NCBI RefSeq assembly: GCF_006538745.1
Contig: NZ_BJLR01000030.1
Span: forward strand, 124,001-188,000
Direction: 5' to 3'
Source of the DNA: Cellulomonas cellasea
GTDB taxonomy: Bacteria; Actinomycetota; Actinomycetes; Actinomycetales; Cellulomonadaceae
Length of the DNA: 64,000 nt
The notes under the pieces were generated by a model that was given only the letters and a program-made list of their open reading frames with translations, was not told the DNA's origin and searched no databases. Positions 16,474 to 25,163 of the stretch are shown here, in pieces (position 1 is the stretch's first letter; each line of letters opens with the position of its first letter). Made by a program: the position numbers and the translations under genes.

Positions 16474-17351
16474 CCCTTCACCGAACCGGCGGTCAGGCCC
16501 GAGACGATGTAGCGCTGCAGGAACTGGAACAGCAGGAGCACCGGGATCGCCGCGAGCACGGCCGCCGCCGCGAACAGGCCCCACGGCGCGTTGCGCTCGT
16601 CGGAGGCCCACACGTACAGCCCGACGGCGAGCGTGTAGTTCTCGACGCGGCTCAGCACGATCTTCGCGAGGATGAACTCGCCGAACGCCGAGACGAACGA
16701 CAGCAGGCCGACGACCGCGAGGATCGGCGAGACGAGGCGCAGGATGATCGTGAAGAAGATCTGCGCGTGGCTCGCGCCGTCGATCTTCGCGGCCTCGTCG
16801 AGCTCGCGCGGGATCGTGTTGAAGAACCCGTACATGAGGAACGCGTTCACGCCGAGCGCGCCGCCGAGGTACACGGCGATGAGCGCGAGCCGGCTGTTGA
16901 GGCCGAGCGCGGGGAACACGTCGCCGAGCGTGAGCAGCAGCAGGAAGATCGCGACGAACGCGAGCATCTGCGGGAACATCTGGACCAGCAGCAGCGCGGT
17001 GAGCGACGCGCGCCGCCCCTGGAACCGGAAGCGGGAGAACGCATACGCGGCAGCCGCGCCCATGAGCACCGTGCCGAGCGCCGTGGCCGTGCACACGACG
17101 AGCGAGTTGACGGCCCACAGCGGGAAGTCGGTGCGCGCGAGCTCGGCGTAGTTCGCCCCGCTGACCTGGCTGAAGAGCTTGTTCGAGCCCGTGAGCGTGC
17201 CGCCGGCGTTGAGCGAGGCGGACACCACGTAGAGCAGCGGGGTCACGCACACGACGACCATCACGACGCCGACGACGTGGCGCCAGCCGACCTCGCGCCA
17301 CCACCGGACGCCCGTCACGGGCGCGTGCAGTTCGAGAGACGCGCGGGCCAT
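16470..17351 (-). CDS. malG: Maltose/maltodextrin ABC transporter permease MalG-type
   Basis: Inner-membrane permease, 293 residues, six predicted TM segments starting at HVVGVVMVVVCVTPLLYVV (about 25-43). The EAA loop reads ELDEAAKIDGASHAQIFFTI, contacting the ATPase (MsmK/MsiK type, not encoded here, as is usual for actinobacteria sharing one ATPase). The C-terminus FLQRYIVSGLTAGSVKG is the MalG hallmark. ATG at 17351 shares one base with the malF stop (TGATG), implying coupled translation. Confidence 0.95.
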   Translation of the reverse strand: MARASLELHAPVTGVRWWREVGWRHVVGVVMVVVCVTPLLYVVSASLNAGGTLTGSNKLFSQVSGANYAELARTDFPLWAVNSLVVCTATALGTVLMGAAAAYAFSRFRFQGRRASLTALLLVQMFPQMLAFVAIFLLLLTLGDVFPALGLNSRLALIAVYLGGALGVNAFLMYGFFNTIPRELDEAAKIDGASHAQIFFTIILRLVSPILAVVGLLSFVSAFGEFILAKIVLSRVENYTLAVGLYVWASDERNAPWGLFAAAAVLAAIPVLLLFQFLQRYIVSGLTAGSVKG

Positions 17352-18970
17352 CACAGCTCCTCGAGGGTCTTGGTGCGCCGGAAGGCGGCGTAGGAGATCG
17401 CGCCGACGATGACGAAGATCAGGATCGACACCGCGCTGGCGAGGCCGTACTGCTTGACGCCGCTCTCGAAGGCCACGGCGTAGACCATCGAGATGAGGAT
17501 GTCCGTGTGCCCGACCAGGACCGGCGAGCTCTCGAAGTTCGGCCCGCCGCCCGTGAGCATGTAGATCAGCGTGAAGTTGTTGAAGTTGAAGGCGAAGCTC
17601 GAGATCAGCAGGGGTGCGACCGAGATCATCAGGAGCGGCAGCGTCATCGAGCGGAACACCCGGAACGCGCCCGCGCCGTCCATGCGCGCCGACTCGATCA
17701 CGTCGGACGGGATCGCCTGCAGCGCACCCGTGCAGACCAGGAACATGTACGGGAAGCCGAGCCAGAGGTTGACCAGCAGGATCGAGAGCTTCGCGAGCCA
17801 CGGGTCCGTGAGCCACGGGACGTCGGCGCCGCCGAGCAGCACCTCGTTGACGAACCCGAACCGCGGGTTGAGCATGCCGCGCCACACGAGCGCCGCGAGG
17901 AAGCCCGGGAAGGCGTACGGGAGGATCAGCAGCGAGCGGTAGAACCGGCGGCCGCGCACCCGCGGGTCGTTGAACACGATCGCGAGGAACAGCCCGAGCC
18001 CGAAGGTCGTGACGACCGAGAGGATCGCGAAGGCGAACGTCCACGCGAGGATCGTGAAGAACGGCCCGGACAGACGCGAGTCGCTGAACATCGCGGTGTA
18101 GTTCTCGAGCCCGACGCCCACGCGCCAGCCCGGCGTCAGGCGCGAGCCGTCCTCCGCGGTGAACGTGCCGTAGCGGGACGGGGTGTACACCGTCCCGGAC
18201 TCGAGGTCCGTGAACGTGTCGGCCGCCTCGTCGTACGCGACGCTCGGCGTGTAGACGTAGCCCGTCGAGCCGTCCTGCGTGCGCAGGCTGCCCTCCGACG
18301 CGTCGTCGGACACCGGCACGCGCAGCTCGGTGATCTCGCCCTGCCGCTGCGCGATCTGCGCGAGCCCGAGGACCTCGAAGCCGTCGGCGCCCGTGATGCG
18401 GTCGCCGTCGGCCTGCGCGCCGTCGAGGGTCTCGAGCGGCTCGGCGGAGGTCCCGACGCGCACGTGGCCGTCCTCGTCGACGATCCCGAGCGCGAGCTCG
18501 TCGCCGCGCGCGAGCACCGTGACGGGGTACGTCGGGGAGCCCTCGACCCGGCGCTCGGTCTGGACCTGGATGGCCTGGATCGCGTCGGCCTTGGTCGAGT
18601 TGTGGCCGTCGCCGTAGTTCGTGAAGGAGACGTAGCCGGTGTAGGCCATCACGAAGAGCTGGTACACGAGCAGGAACAGCAGGCCCGGCACGAGGTACTT
18701 GCCGGGGAGCATGCGGCGGGAGAAGTAGACCCAGTTGACCGCGACGAGCGCGAGCACCAGGAACACGACGATGCCCCACGACTGGACGGCGGCCGCCGCG
18801 AGGATGCCGTAGAGGCCGAGCGCGTCGACGAGGGCGACGAGCACGAGCTTGACGACGAAGCCGGGCTTGACGTCCCGGGCGTGCGAGGTGACCGACCTGC
18901 GGCGGGGCTCGGGGGCCGGGGTCCTCGGCTCGGGGCCGGCCTTCGCCGGCTCCGTCTGCTGGGTGCTCAT
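17351..18970 (-). CDS. malF: Maltose/maltodextrin ABC transporter permease MalF-type
   Basis: 539 residues. N-terminal Pro-rich cytoplasmic tail, TM segments from about 37, then a large extracytoplasmic loop (about 120-300) between TM3 and TM4 equivalent to the MalF P2 loop, which docks the binding protein. The permease core includes EAA motif ESARMDGAGAFRVFRSMTLP and the GGGPNFESSPVLVGHTDIL end. GGAGG lies 6 bases before the ATG at 18970. Two hairpins separate it from malE (19040-19116). The long P2-like loop points to a maltose/maltodextrin rather than a generic sugar permease. Confidence 0.95.
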   Translation of the reverse strand: MSTQQTEPAKAGPEPRTPAPEPRRRSVTSHARDVKPGFVVKLVLVALVDALGLYGILAAAAVQSWGIVVFLVLALVAVNWVYFSRRMLPGKYLVPGLLFLLVYQLFVMAYTGYVSFTNYGDGHNSTKADAIQAIQVQTERRVEGSPTYPVTVLARGDELALGIVDEDGHVRVGTSAEPLETLDGAQADGDRITGADGFEVLGLAQIAQRQGEITELRVPVSDDASEGSLRTQDGSTGYVYTPSVAYDEAADTFTDLESGTVYTPSRYGTFTAEDGSRLTPGWRVGVGLENYTAMFSDSRLSGPFFTILAWTFAFAILSVVTTFGLGLFLAIVFNDPRVRGRRFYRSLLILPYAFPGFLAALVWRGMLNPRFGFVNEVLLGGADVPWLTDPWLAKLSILLVNLWLGFPYMFLVCTGALQAIPSDVIESARMDGAGAFRVFRSMTLPLLMISVAPLLISSFAFNFNNFTLIYMLTGGGPNFESSPVLVGHTDILISMVYAVAFESGVKQYGLASAVSILIFVIVGAISYAAFRRTKTLEEL

Positions 18971-19039
18971 GCGTCCTCCAACGCGCGATCCTGCTGCCCC
19001 CGGACCGAGCGAGCGGTGGGGTGCGGGGGTGGGCCTGGG

Positions 19040-19078
19040 CCGAGGGGGTCCCGGCGTGCGCCGCCGGAACCCCCTCGG
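19040..19078 (-). terminator. Hairpin between malE and malF (attenuator/mRNA stabiliser)
   Basis: Arms CCGAGGGGGT (19040-19049) and ACCCCCTCGG (19069-19078), extended by inner CCGG pairs. It follows malE by 34 bases in the transcript and has no U-tract. Such hairpins usually let the binding-protein mRNA accumulate above that of the permease genes. Confidence 0.6.
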
Positions 19079-19082
19079 GTGT

Positions 19083-19116
19083 GCTGACCTCGGGTTTGTG
19101 CGCCCGCGAGGTCAGC
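19083..19116 (-). repeat. Inverted repeat across the malE stop codon
   Basis: Perfect 10-bp arms GCTGACCTCG (19083-19092) and CGAGGTCAGC (19107-19116) with a 14-base loop. The arm at 19107-19116 contains the malE TGA (19112-19114). With the next hairpin it forms a tandem 3'-end structure. Confidence 0.55.
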
Positions 19117-20344
19117 CGTCGATCGCGCCCTGGATGTTGGTGACCATCGCGGTCCACGCACCGGCGGGGTCGGTCGCCTGACCGCCGATGAGCTGGACCT
19201 CGGTCGTGCCCCAGAAGCTCCAGACGGAGCCCATCTCGGGCAGCGACGGCATCGGGGCGCCGGTCGCGCCGGCCTCGTTGAAGCCCGCGAGGACCTCGTC
19301 GTCGATCTTGTCGGCCGACGCGGTCAGCGCCGGGACGCGGCCGCCGGTCGCGTACAGCTCGTCCTGGATCTCCTCGGTCGTGAGGTAGTTCGTGACGAAG
19401 TCGTTCGCGAGCACCGAGTTCTCGGTCTTGGCGCTGATGAACGCGCCCTGGACGCCGACGAACGGCTGGGCCTCCTCGCCGCCCGCGCTGGGGACGGGGA
19501 GCACGGTGATGTCCATGCCGGCCTCGACGAACGCCTCGGCGTACCAGGGGCCCGTGACGATGTACGGGGTCTGGCCGTCGAGGAACGCCTGCTTGGCCTT
19601 GTCGCCGTCGATCGCGGGGTCGAGGACCTTCTCGGCGCCGAGCTTGGCGAGGTACGCGGCGAACGCGGTGCCGGCCTCGCCGCCGAGCGCGAGCTCGGGG
19701 GTGTAGGAGCCGTCGGCCGCCTGCGCGAAGACGGGGGCGCCGAAGGACGTCTGCAGCGGGTACAGGTGGTACGCGTCGCCCTGGTCGCCCTGCTGGATGA
19801 CCACGGGGAACGGCGTGCCGGCCGTCTTGCCCTGCGCGACGAGCTCGTCGAAGGTCGCGGGCGTCTCGGTGAGGAGCGCGTCGTTGCGCACGAGCGCGAT
19901 GTTCTCGATCGCGTACGGCACGCCGTACTGCTTGCCGTCGTAGGCGAACGCGGTGATCGCGGACTCGGCGAAGTCGCCGGCCTTGTCGCCGAGCTCGACG
20001 GGGGCGACGACGCCGTTGTTGACGAACTCGCCGGTCCAGTCGTGCGCGCCGATGACGACGTCGGGGCCCTCGCCGGTGGGGACCTGGGTCACGAAGTCGG
20101 TGCGGATGTCGCCCGAGGCCTTCTGCACGAGGTCGAGCTGGACGCCCGTCTCCTCCTGGTAGGACTCGGCGACCGGCTTGAACGAGTCGATGCGGGTCTC
20201 GTCGACCCAGACCGTGAGGGTTCCGGTGAGCTCGGGGGCCGCCGAGCTCGCGTCGCCGGTGGGCTCGTCCGACGAGCCGCTGCAGGCCGCGAGCGTGAGG
20301 GTCACGCCGAGGGCCGCCGCAACGAGGGGGATGCTCCGTCGCAT
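19112..20344 (-). CDS. malE: Maltose/maltodextrin-binding lipoprotein
   Basis: Extracellular solute-binding protein of family 1 (MalE class), 410 residues. Lipoprotein signal: MRR, hydrophobic core and lipobox LAACSGSS with Cys about 21. Typical MalE features: GTLTVWVDETRIDSFKPVAESY, KASGDIRTDF, GPDVVIGAHDWTGEFVNNGVVAPVE and ENIALVRNDALL. SD GGAG lies 8 bases before the ATG at 20344. The promoter region upstream holds operator-like sites and the divergent LacI gene. It captures maltodextrins released by the alpha-amylase encoded at 23525-25051. Confidence 0.95.
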   Translation of the reverse strand: MRRSIPLVAAALGVTLTLAACSGSSDEPTGDASSAAPELTGTLTVWVDETRIDSFKPVAESYQEETGVQLDLVQKASGDIRTDFVTQVPTGEGPDVVIGAHDWTGEFVNNGVVAPVELGDKAGDFAESAITAFAYDGKQYGVPYAIENIALVRNDALLTETPATFDELVAQGKTAGTPFPVVIQQGDQGDAYHLYPLQTSFGAPVFAQAADGSYTPELALGGEAGTAFAAYLAKLGAEKVLDPAIDGDKAKQAFLDGQTPYIVTGPWYAEAFVEAGMDITVLPVPSAGGEEAQPFVGVQGAFISAKTENSVLANDFVTNYLTTEEIQDELYATGGRVPALTASADKIDDEVLAGFNEAGATGAPMPSLPEMGSVWSFWGTTEVQLIGGQATDPAGAWTAMVTNIQGAIDG

Positions 20345-20417
20345 CTTCGTGTCTCCAAGGATCTGTGGGACTGCCTCCGTCGGGGGTGTCCCACCGACGC
20401 CGGCCTGGTGTGACGGA

Positions 20418-20446
20418 CGCTAACCCGCTTGTCTTGGTTGTTGCAA
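20418..20446 (-). promoter_or_regulatory. malE promoter
   Basis: Minus strand TTGCAA (20441-20446), 17-base spacer, TTAGCG (20418-20423), giving a 5' UTR of about 65 bases. The -35 lies within a TTGCAACTCGTTACGGTAA stretch that may also be part of the operator. Confidence 0.5.
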
Positions 20447-20465
20447 CTCGTTACGGTAACTTTCA

Positions 20466-20479
20466 GGCAACGCTTTCAC
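20466..20479. promoter_or_regulatory. LacI-family operator-like site between malE and lacI genes
   Basis: GGCAACGCTTTCAC has the central CG and near-symmetric AACG/CGtT core of LacI/CcpA-class operators. It lies 20 bases upstream of the malE -35 and about 70 bases before the regulator start, suitable for control of both divergent units. Confidence 0.45.
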
Positions 20480-20549
20480 GGCGTGTCCTCCAGGGCCTCA
20501 GAACCGGACTGCGTCCCGCTACGCCCCACATCCCGGACGAGGAGGTCCC

Positions 20550-21587
20550 GTGTCCCTTACGCTGCCCCACGTGCGCACGCGACTGATGGACCTGGCCGAG
20601 CAGGCAGGCGTCAGCACGGCCACGGTCTCGCGCGTGCTCAACGGCAAGCAGGGCGTCTCGGCGCAGACCCGCCAGGCCGTGCTCGCCGCGCTCGACGTGC
20701 TCGGCTACGAGCGCCCCGAGAAGCTGCGCACGCGCTCGGCGGGGCTCGTCGGGCTCGTCGTCCCCGAGCTGTCCAACCCGGTCTTCCCGGCGTTCGCCCA
20801 GGTCATCGAGTCGATGCTCTCGGAGCGCGGGTACACCCCGCTGCTGTGCACGCAGTCCCCCGGCGGCACGACCGAGGACCAGTACGTCGAGATGCTCCTC
20901 GAGCACGAGGTCGACGGGATCCTGTTCGTCTCGGGCCTGCACGCCGACACGACGGCCAGCAAGGAGCGGTACCACCGCCTGCGCAGCCGGGGCATCCCGA
21001 TCGTGCTGGTCAACGGCCACGCCGAGGGCGTCGACGCCCCCTCGATCTCCAACGACGACCCGTCGTCGATGGAGCTGTCCGTGCGTCACCTCGTCTCGCT
21101 CGGGCACCGGCGGATCGGGCTCGCGATCGGCCCCGACCGCTTCGTGCCCGCGCAGCGCAAGGTCGTCTCGTTCGCCGAGCAGCTCCGCCGCCAGCTCGGC
21201 GAGGAGGACGCCGCCGCGCACGTCGTCACCACCCTGTTCACGGTCGAGGGCGGCCAGGCCGCCGCCGGCGAGCTCATCGAGTCGGGCCACACCGCGATCA
21301 TCTGCGGCTCCGACCTCATGGCCCTCGGCGCGATCCGGGCCGCCCGCCAGCGCGGCCTCGACGTCCCCACCGACCTGTCCGTCGTCGGCTACGACGACTC
21401 CCCGCTGATCGCGTTCACCGACCCGCCGCTCACGACCGTGCGCCAGCCCGTGCAGGCCATGGGCCACGCGGCGGTCAGCGCGCTGGTCGCCGAGATCAGC
21501 GGCACCAAGGCCCCCCGCAGCGAGCTCCTGTTCCACCCGGAGCTCATCGTGCGGGCATCGACGGGCGCAGCGCCCGCCGTACGCTGA
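20550..21587 (+). CDS. LacI-family transcriptional regulator of maltodextrin genes
   Basis: 345 residues. N-terminal HTH MDLAEQAGVSTATVSRVLNG with hinge helix region, then a periplasmic-binding-protein-like sensor domain (GLVVPELSNPVFP, DGILFVSG, GHRRIGLAIGP, GYDDSPLIAFTDPPLTTVRQP). It lies divergent to malE and upstream of an alpha-glucosidase, so it most likely represses the maltodextrin regulon and is released by a sugar ligand. GTG at 20550 has AGGAGG only 4 bases upstream; in-frame GTG 20571 and ATG 20586 are alternatives that still keep the HTH. Confidence 0.92.
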   Translation: MSLTLPHVRTRLMDLAEQAGVSTATVSRVLNGKQGVSAQTRQAVLAALDVLGYERPEKLRTRSAGLVGLVVPELSNPVFPAFAQVIESMLSERGYTPLLCTQSPGGTTEDQYVEMLLEHEVDGILFVSGLHADTTASKERYHRLRSRGIPIVLVNGHAEGVDAPSISNDDPSSMELSVRHLVSLGHRRIGLAIGPDRFVPAQRKVVSFAEQLRRQLGEEDAAAHVVTTLFTVEGGQAAAGELIESGHTAIICGSDLMALGAIRAARQRGLDVPTDLSVVGYDDSPLIAFTDPPLTTVRQPVQAMGHAAVSALVAEISGTKAPRSELLFHPELIVRASTGAAPAVR

Positions 21588-21711
21588 ATCCCAGCAGCAC
21601 GACCCCGCGCAGCCGGTAGCGACCGGCGTCGGCGCGTCCCCACGGGCGCGACCCCGCGCACCTGCACCGGGCGCAGCAGCCCATCCCCACCCCGAAACGA
21701 GGCACCGCTCT

Positions 21712-23454
21712 GTGACGACCACCGACCCCCAGACCCGCACGCTCGACACGACCCTCGTGCACGCCGAGGGCTCCCCCGCCGAGGAGTGGTGGCGCCACGC
21801 CGTCATCTACCAGGTCTACCCGCGCTCGTTCGCGGACGGCTCCGGCGACGGCATCGGCGACCTGCCCGGCATCACCTCCCGGCTCGACCACCTCGCGACC
21901 CTCGGGGTCGACGCCGTGTGGCTCTCGCCGTTCTACCGCTCGCCCCAGGCCGACGCGGGCTACGACGTCGCCGACTACCGCGACGTCGACCCGCTGTTCG
22001 GCACGCTCGCCGACTTCGACGTGCTGCTCGAGCGCGCGCACGGGCTCGGCATGCGCGTGATCGTCGACCTCGTCCCGAACCACACCTCGGACGAGCACGT
22101 CTGGTTCCAGGCCGCCCTGGCCGCCGGACCGGGCAGCGCCGAGCGCGAGCGCTACCTGTTCCGCGAGGGCCGCGGCGTCGACGGCGCCGAGCCGCCGAAC
22201 AACTGGCACTCGATCTTCGGCGGCCCCGCGTGGACCCGGACGACGAACCCTGACGGCACGCCCGGCCAGTGGTACCTGCACATGTTCGACACCCGCCAGC
22301 CCGACCTGAACTGGGAGCACCCTGAGGTCCGCAGCGAGTTCGAGGACGTGCTGCGCTTCTGGCTGGACAAGGGCGTCGACGGGTTCCGCATCGACGTCGC
22401 GCACGGCATGGTCAAGGCCCCGGGCCTGCCCGACTGGGACGGCGAGGTCACGATGGTCGACGGCGCGAGCCCGGCCGACGACGGCTCGACGGGCGCCGGC
22501 AACCAGGGCCCGATGTTCGACCAGGAGGGCGTCCACGACATCTACCGCGCGTGGCACCGCATCCTCGCCGAGTACGACGGCGACCGTGCGCTCGTCGCCG
22601 AGGCGTGGGTCGAGCCGCTGACCCGCCTCGCGCGCTACGTCCGCCCGGACGAGATGCACCAGGCGTTCAACTTCTCGTTCCTCACGACCCCCTGGGACGC
22701 CGCCGCGCTCCGCTCGGTGGTCACGGCCTCGCTGGTCGCGAGCGACGGCGTCGGTGCGCCGACGACCTGGGTGCTCTCGAACCACGACGTCGTGCGGCAC
22801 GCGTCGCGCCTCGGCCTGAGCACGCCCGGCGCCCGGCCCAACGGCATCGGCGTGGGCGACGAGCAGCCCGACGAGGAGCTCGGTCTGCGCCGCGCCCGCG
22901 CCGCGTCGCTGCTCATGCTGGGCCTGCCCGGCTCGGCGTACCTGTACCAGGGCGAGGAGCTCGGGCTGCCCGAGCACACGTCCCTCGACGACGACCTGCG
23001 CCAGGACCCGGCCTGGTGGCGCTCGGGCCACACCGAGCGCGGCCGCGACGGCTGCCGCGTGCCGCTCCCCTGGTCGGCCGACGCGCCCGGGCTCGGCTTC
23101 TCGCCGACCGGCGCGACCTGGCTCCCGCAGCCCGCGTCGTGGAGCCGCTTCGCGCTCGACGCGCAGCAGGGCGTCGAGGGCTCGACGTACGAGACCTACC
23201 GGGCTGCGCTGCGCGTGCGCCGGGAGAACGACCTCGGCTCGGGCTCGCTCGCGTGGGTCGACGCACCGGACCTCCTGGGCGGCGAGGTGCTCGCGTTCCT
23301 CAACCGCGACGTGCTCGTGCTGACGGTCTTCGGCGGCGCGCCGGTCGCGCTGCCCGAGGGCGCCGAGGTGCTGCTCGCGAGCGGCGACGTCGCGGTCGAG
23401 GACGGGCGCGTCGTCGTCCCGGCCGACACGACCGTGTGGGCCCGCCTGGCCTGA
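21712..23454 (+). CDS. GH13 alpha-glucosidase (oligo-1,6/alpha-1,4 type)
   Basis: Cytoplasmic exo-acting glucosidase, 580 residues, no signal. Start of the barrel WWRHAVIYQVYPRSFADGSGDGIGDL is typical of the alpha-glucosidase/trehalose-synthase-like GH13 group. Catalytic motifs: DLVPNHTS, GFRIDVAHG, LVAEAWVE and LSNHDVVRH, all intact. The gene lies 124 bases after the LacI gene, same strand, and converges on the amylase gene with a shared terminator at 23471-23509. Its job is to finish degradation of imported malto-oligosaccharides to glucose. Confidence 0.94.
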   Translation: MTTTDPQTRTLDTTLVHAEGSPAEEWWRHAVIYQVYPRSFADGSGDGIGDLPGITSRLDHLATLGVDAVWLSPFYRSPQADAGYDVADYRDVDPLFGTLADFDVLLERAHGLGMRVIVDLVPNHTSDEHVWFQAALAAGPGSAERERYLFREGRGVDGAEPPNNWHSIFGGPAWTRTTNPDGTPGQWYLHMFDTRQPDLNWEHPEVRSEFEDVLRFWLDKGVDGFRIDVAHGMVKAPGLPDWDGEVTMVDGASPADDGSTGAGNQGPMFDQEGVHDIYRAWHRILAEYDGDRALVAEAWVEPLTRLARYVRPDEMHQAFNFSFLTTPWDAAALRSVVTASLVASDGVGAPTTWVLSNHDVVRHASRLGLSTPGARPNGIGVGDEQPDEELGLRRARAASLLMLGLPGSAYLYQGEELGLPEHTSLDDDLRQDPAWWRSGHTERGRDGCRVPLPWSADAPGLGFSPTGATWLPQPASWSRFALDAQQGVEGSTYETYRAALRVRRENDLGSGSLAWVDAPDLLGGEVLAFLNRDVLVLTVFGGAPVALPEGAEVLLASGDVAVEDGRVVVPADTTVWARLA

Positions 23455-23470
23455 CCGCCGCTGCACGACG

Positions 23471-23509
23471 ACGGCGCCGGTCCCGGGACGACCCCGGGGC
23501 CGGCGCCGT
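23471..23509. terminator. Bidirectional terminator hairpin between convergent GH13 genes
   Basis: Perfect 10-bp outer arms ACGGCGCCGG (23471-23480) and CCGGCGCCGT (23500-23509), with inner CCCGGG/CCCCGG pairing. It starts 16 bases after the alpha-glucosidase stop and 15 bases beyond the amylase stop on the other strand, placed to serve both. Confidence 0.7.
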
Positions 23510-23524
23510 TCTCGTGCGCGCGGC

Positions 23525-25051
23525 TCAGCCCTCCGCGAGCGCCCCGACGTGCAGCGCCACCGCGCTCCCGGCGGGCACGCGCACGGCGACCTCGCCGTCC
23601 TCGACCCGCAGCGCCTCGCCCGCGCACCGCGGACCGTCCGGGCCGGCCGGGCCGGCCGCCGCCGTCGGCCCCGCGAGCACGTCGCAGTACGCCCCGTCCC
23701 GCAGCGTCGTCGGCACGCGCGCCTCGAGCGTCGCGTCGCCGCCGTTGACGACGACGGTCCCCCGCTCGCCGCGGCTGAGCGCGAGCGCGTCGCCGTCCTC
23801 CCACCGCGCCCCGACCGGGTCGTCGCCGACCGCCGAGCGCCAGCCGACCATGCCCTCGACCGCGCGCCACCGGTGCTGGCACACCCACTCACCGTCGGCG
23901 TAGGCCCGCTCGGGGCCCGCGTCGTCGGGGCACGCGGCGTCGAGCACCGCGCCGTCGCCGTCCTGCTCGGGCCCGGCGTCGCGGTCGCTGAACGCGTAGC
24001 CCGAGTACACGACCGGGCGGCCGTAGCCCGTGGCGAGCATCAGCACGTTGGCCAGCACGTACGGCGCGCCGTCCGGGTACGCGAGCGTGCTGCCGCCCCG
24101 CTCGGTGTCGTGGTTCTCGACGAAGATCCACGCCTTCTCGGACGGCAGGTACGACGACCCAGCGCCGAGCTCGGTGACCAGGCGCAGCGACCCGCCGCGG
24201 ATCATCCCCGTCGCCTCGCGGCCCCAGGCGAACTCGAACACGTCGCCGAACGGGGTGTACTGCTCGGGCACCACGGGCTCGCCGCCGCCCCGGATGACCT
24301 CGGAGACGATCCGCGTGCCCGCGGGGAGCCGCTCGACGACGGCGGCGACGTCCTCGGCGGGCATGTGCTTCGCGGCGTCGAGGCGGAAGCCGTCGACGCC
24401 GAGGCTCAGCACGTCCTCGAGGTAGGCGACGAGCCGGTCCTGCACCGCGGGGCGCCCGGTCGCGAGGTCCGCGAGGTTGACGAGCTCGCAGTGCTGGACC
24501 TCGTAGGCGTCGCGGTAGTCGGCGATGTCGTCGGCCGGCGGCACGCCGCAGTGGTGGAAGTCCCCGGCGGCGTCGGACCAGGTGCCCGGGTAGTCGTAGT
24601 GCGAGTACGGCGACCCGGCCCACCCGGTCCCGGGCTCGTCCTGACCGGTCATGTGGTTGATCACCGCGTCGACCACGACGTCGACGCCCGCGTCGTGGCA
24701 CGTCCCGACCATCGCGGCGAGCTCCGCGCGCGTCCCGAGCCGGGACTCGAGCCGGTAGGAGACCGGCTGGTAGGCGGTCCACCACTCCTCACCCCGGACG
24801 TGCTCCTGCGGCGGCGACGTCAGCACCCAGCCGTAGCCGGCGGGGCCGAGGCGGTCGGTGCACTCCCGCCCGATCGCGTCCCACGTCCACTGGAAGAGCT
24901 GGACGCCGACGTCGCGGGACGCGGCCGGCTCGGGGGTGTCGTCCTCGGCGGGCGCGCACGCGGCGGCGCCGACGGCGAGCCCGAGGGCGACGAGCACGGC
25001 GGACGCGCGCCGGCGCAGCCGTGGGGTGGGTCGAGGTGTGCTGCGCTGCAC
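23525..25051 (-). CDS. Secreted alpha-amylase lipoprotein (GH13)
   Basis: Endo-acting extracellular amylase, 508 residues. Signal peptide ending VGAAACAPAEDD suggests a lipoprotein (Cys about 32). Barrel opening VQLFQWTWDAIGRECTDRLGPAGYGW resembles Streptomyces alpha-amylases. Motifs: DAVINHMTG, GFRLDAAKH, IVSEVI (acid/base Glu) and FVENHDTER. A C-terminal beta domain (about 400-508) is present but no CBM20 starch-binding domain. GTG at 25051 has AGGAG 4 bases upstream. A strong inverted repeat at 25075-25102 just upstream is a likely LacI-family operator. Surface anchoring would keep products near the MalE lipoprotein. Confidence 0.94.
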   Translation of the reverse strand: MQRSTPRPTPRLRRRASAVLVALGLAVGAAACAPAEDDTPEPAASRDVGVQLFQWTWDAIGRECTDRLGPAGYGWVLTSPPQEHVRGEEWWTAYQPVSYRLESRLGTRAELAAMVGTCHDAGVDVVVDAVINHMTGQDEPGTGWAGSPYSHYDYPGTWSDAAGDFHHCGVPPADDIADYRDAYEVQHCELVNLADLATGRPAVQDRLVAYLEDVLSLGVDGFRLDAAKHMPAEDVAAVVERLPAGTRIVSEVIRGGGEPVVPEQYTPFGDVFEFAWGREATGMIRGGSLRLVTELGAGSSYLPSEKAWIFVENHDTERGGSTLAYPDGAPYVLANVLMLATGYGRPVVYSGYAFSDRDAGPEQDGDGAVLDAACPDDAGPERAYADGEWVCQHRWRAVEGMVGWRSAVGDDPVGARWEDGDALALSRGERGTVVVNGGDATLEARVPTTLRDGAYCDVLAGPTAAAGPAGPDGPRCAGEALRVEDGEVAVRVPAGSAVALHVGALAEG

Positions 25052-25074
25052 GGGGCTCCTGCCGTCGTCGGGAC

Positions 25075-25102
25075 GGCTGCAAGCGTACAGAAACTTGCAG
25101 CC
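25075..25102. promoter_or_regulatory. Palindromic operator upstream of alpha-amylase
   Basis: Perfect 9-bp arms GGCTGCAAG (25075-25083) and CTTGCAGCC (25094-25102) with a 10-bp spacer, 24-51 bases before the amylase GTG. The CTTGCAG half-site is the motif found in front of Streptomyces alpha-amylase genes, where the LacI-family repressor MalR/Reg1 acts. Likely target of the regulator at 20550-21587. Confidence 0.65.
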
Positions 25103-25163
25103 GACCCGGGCGGGAACCGACCTGCCCGTCGGGCGCTCCGGGGACCGCGAGCGCCGGCGCCAC

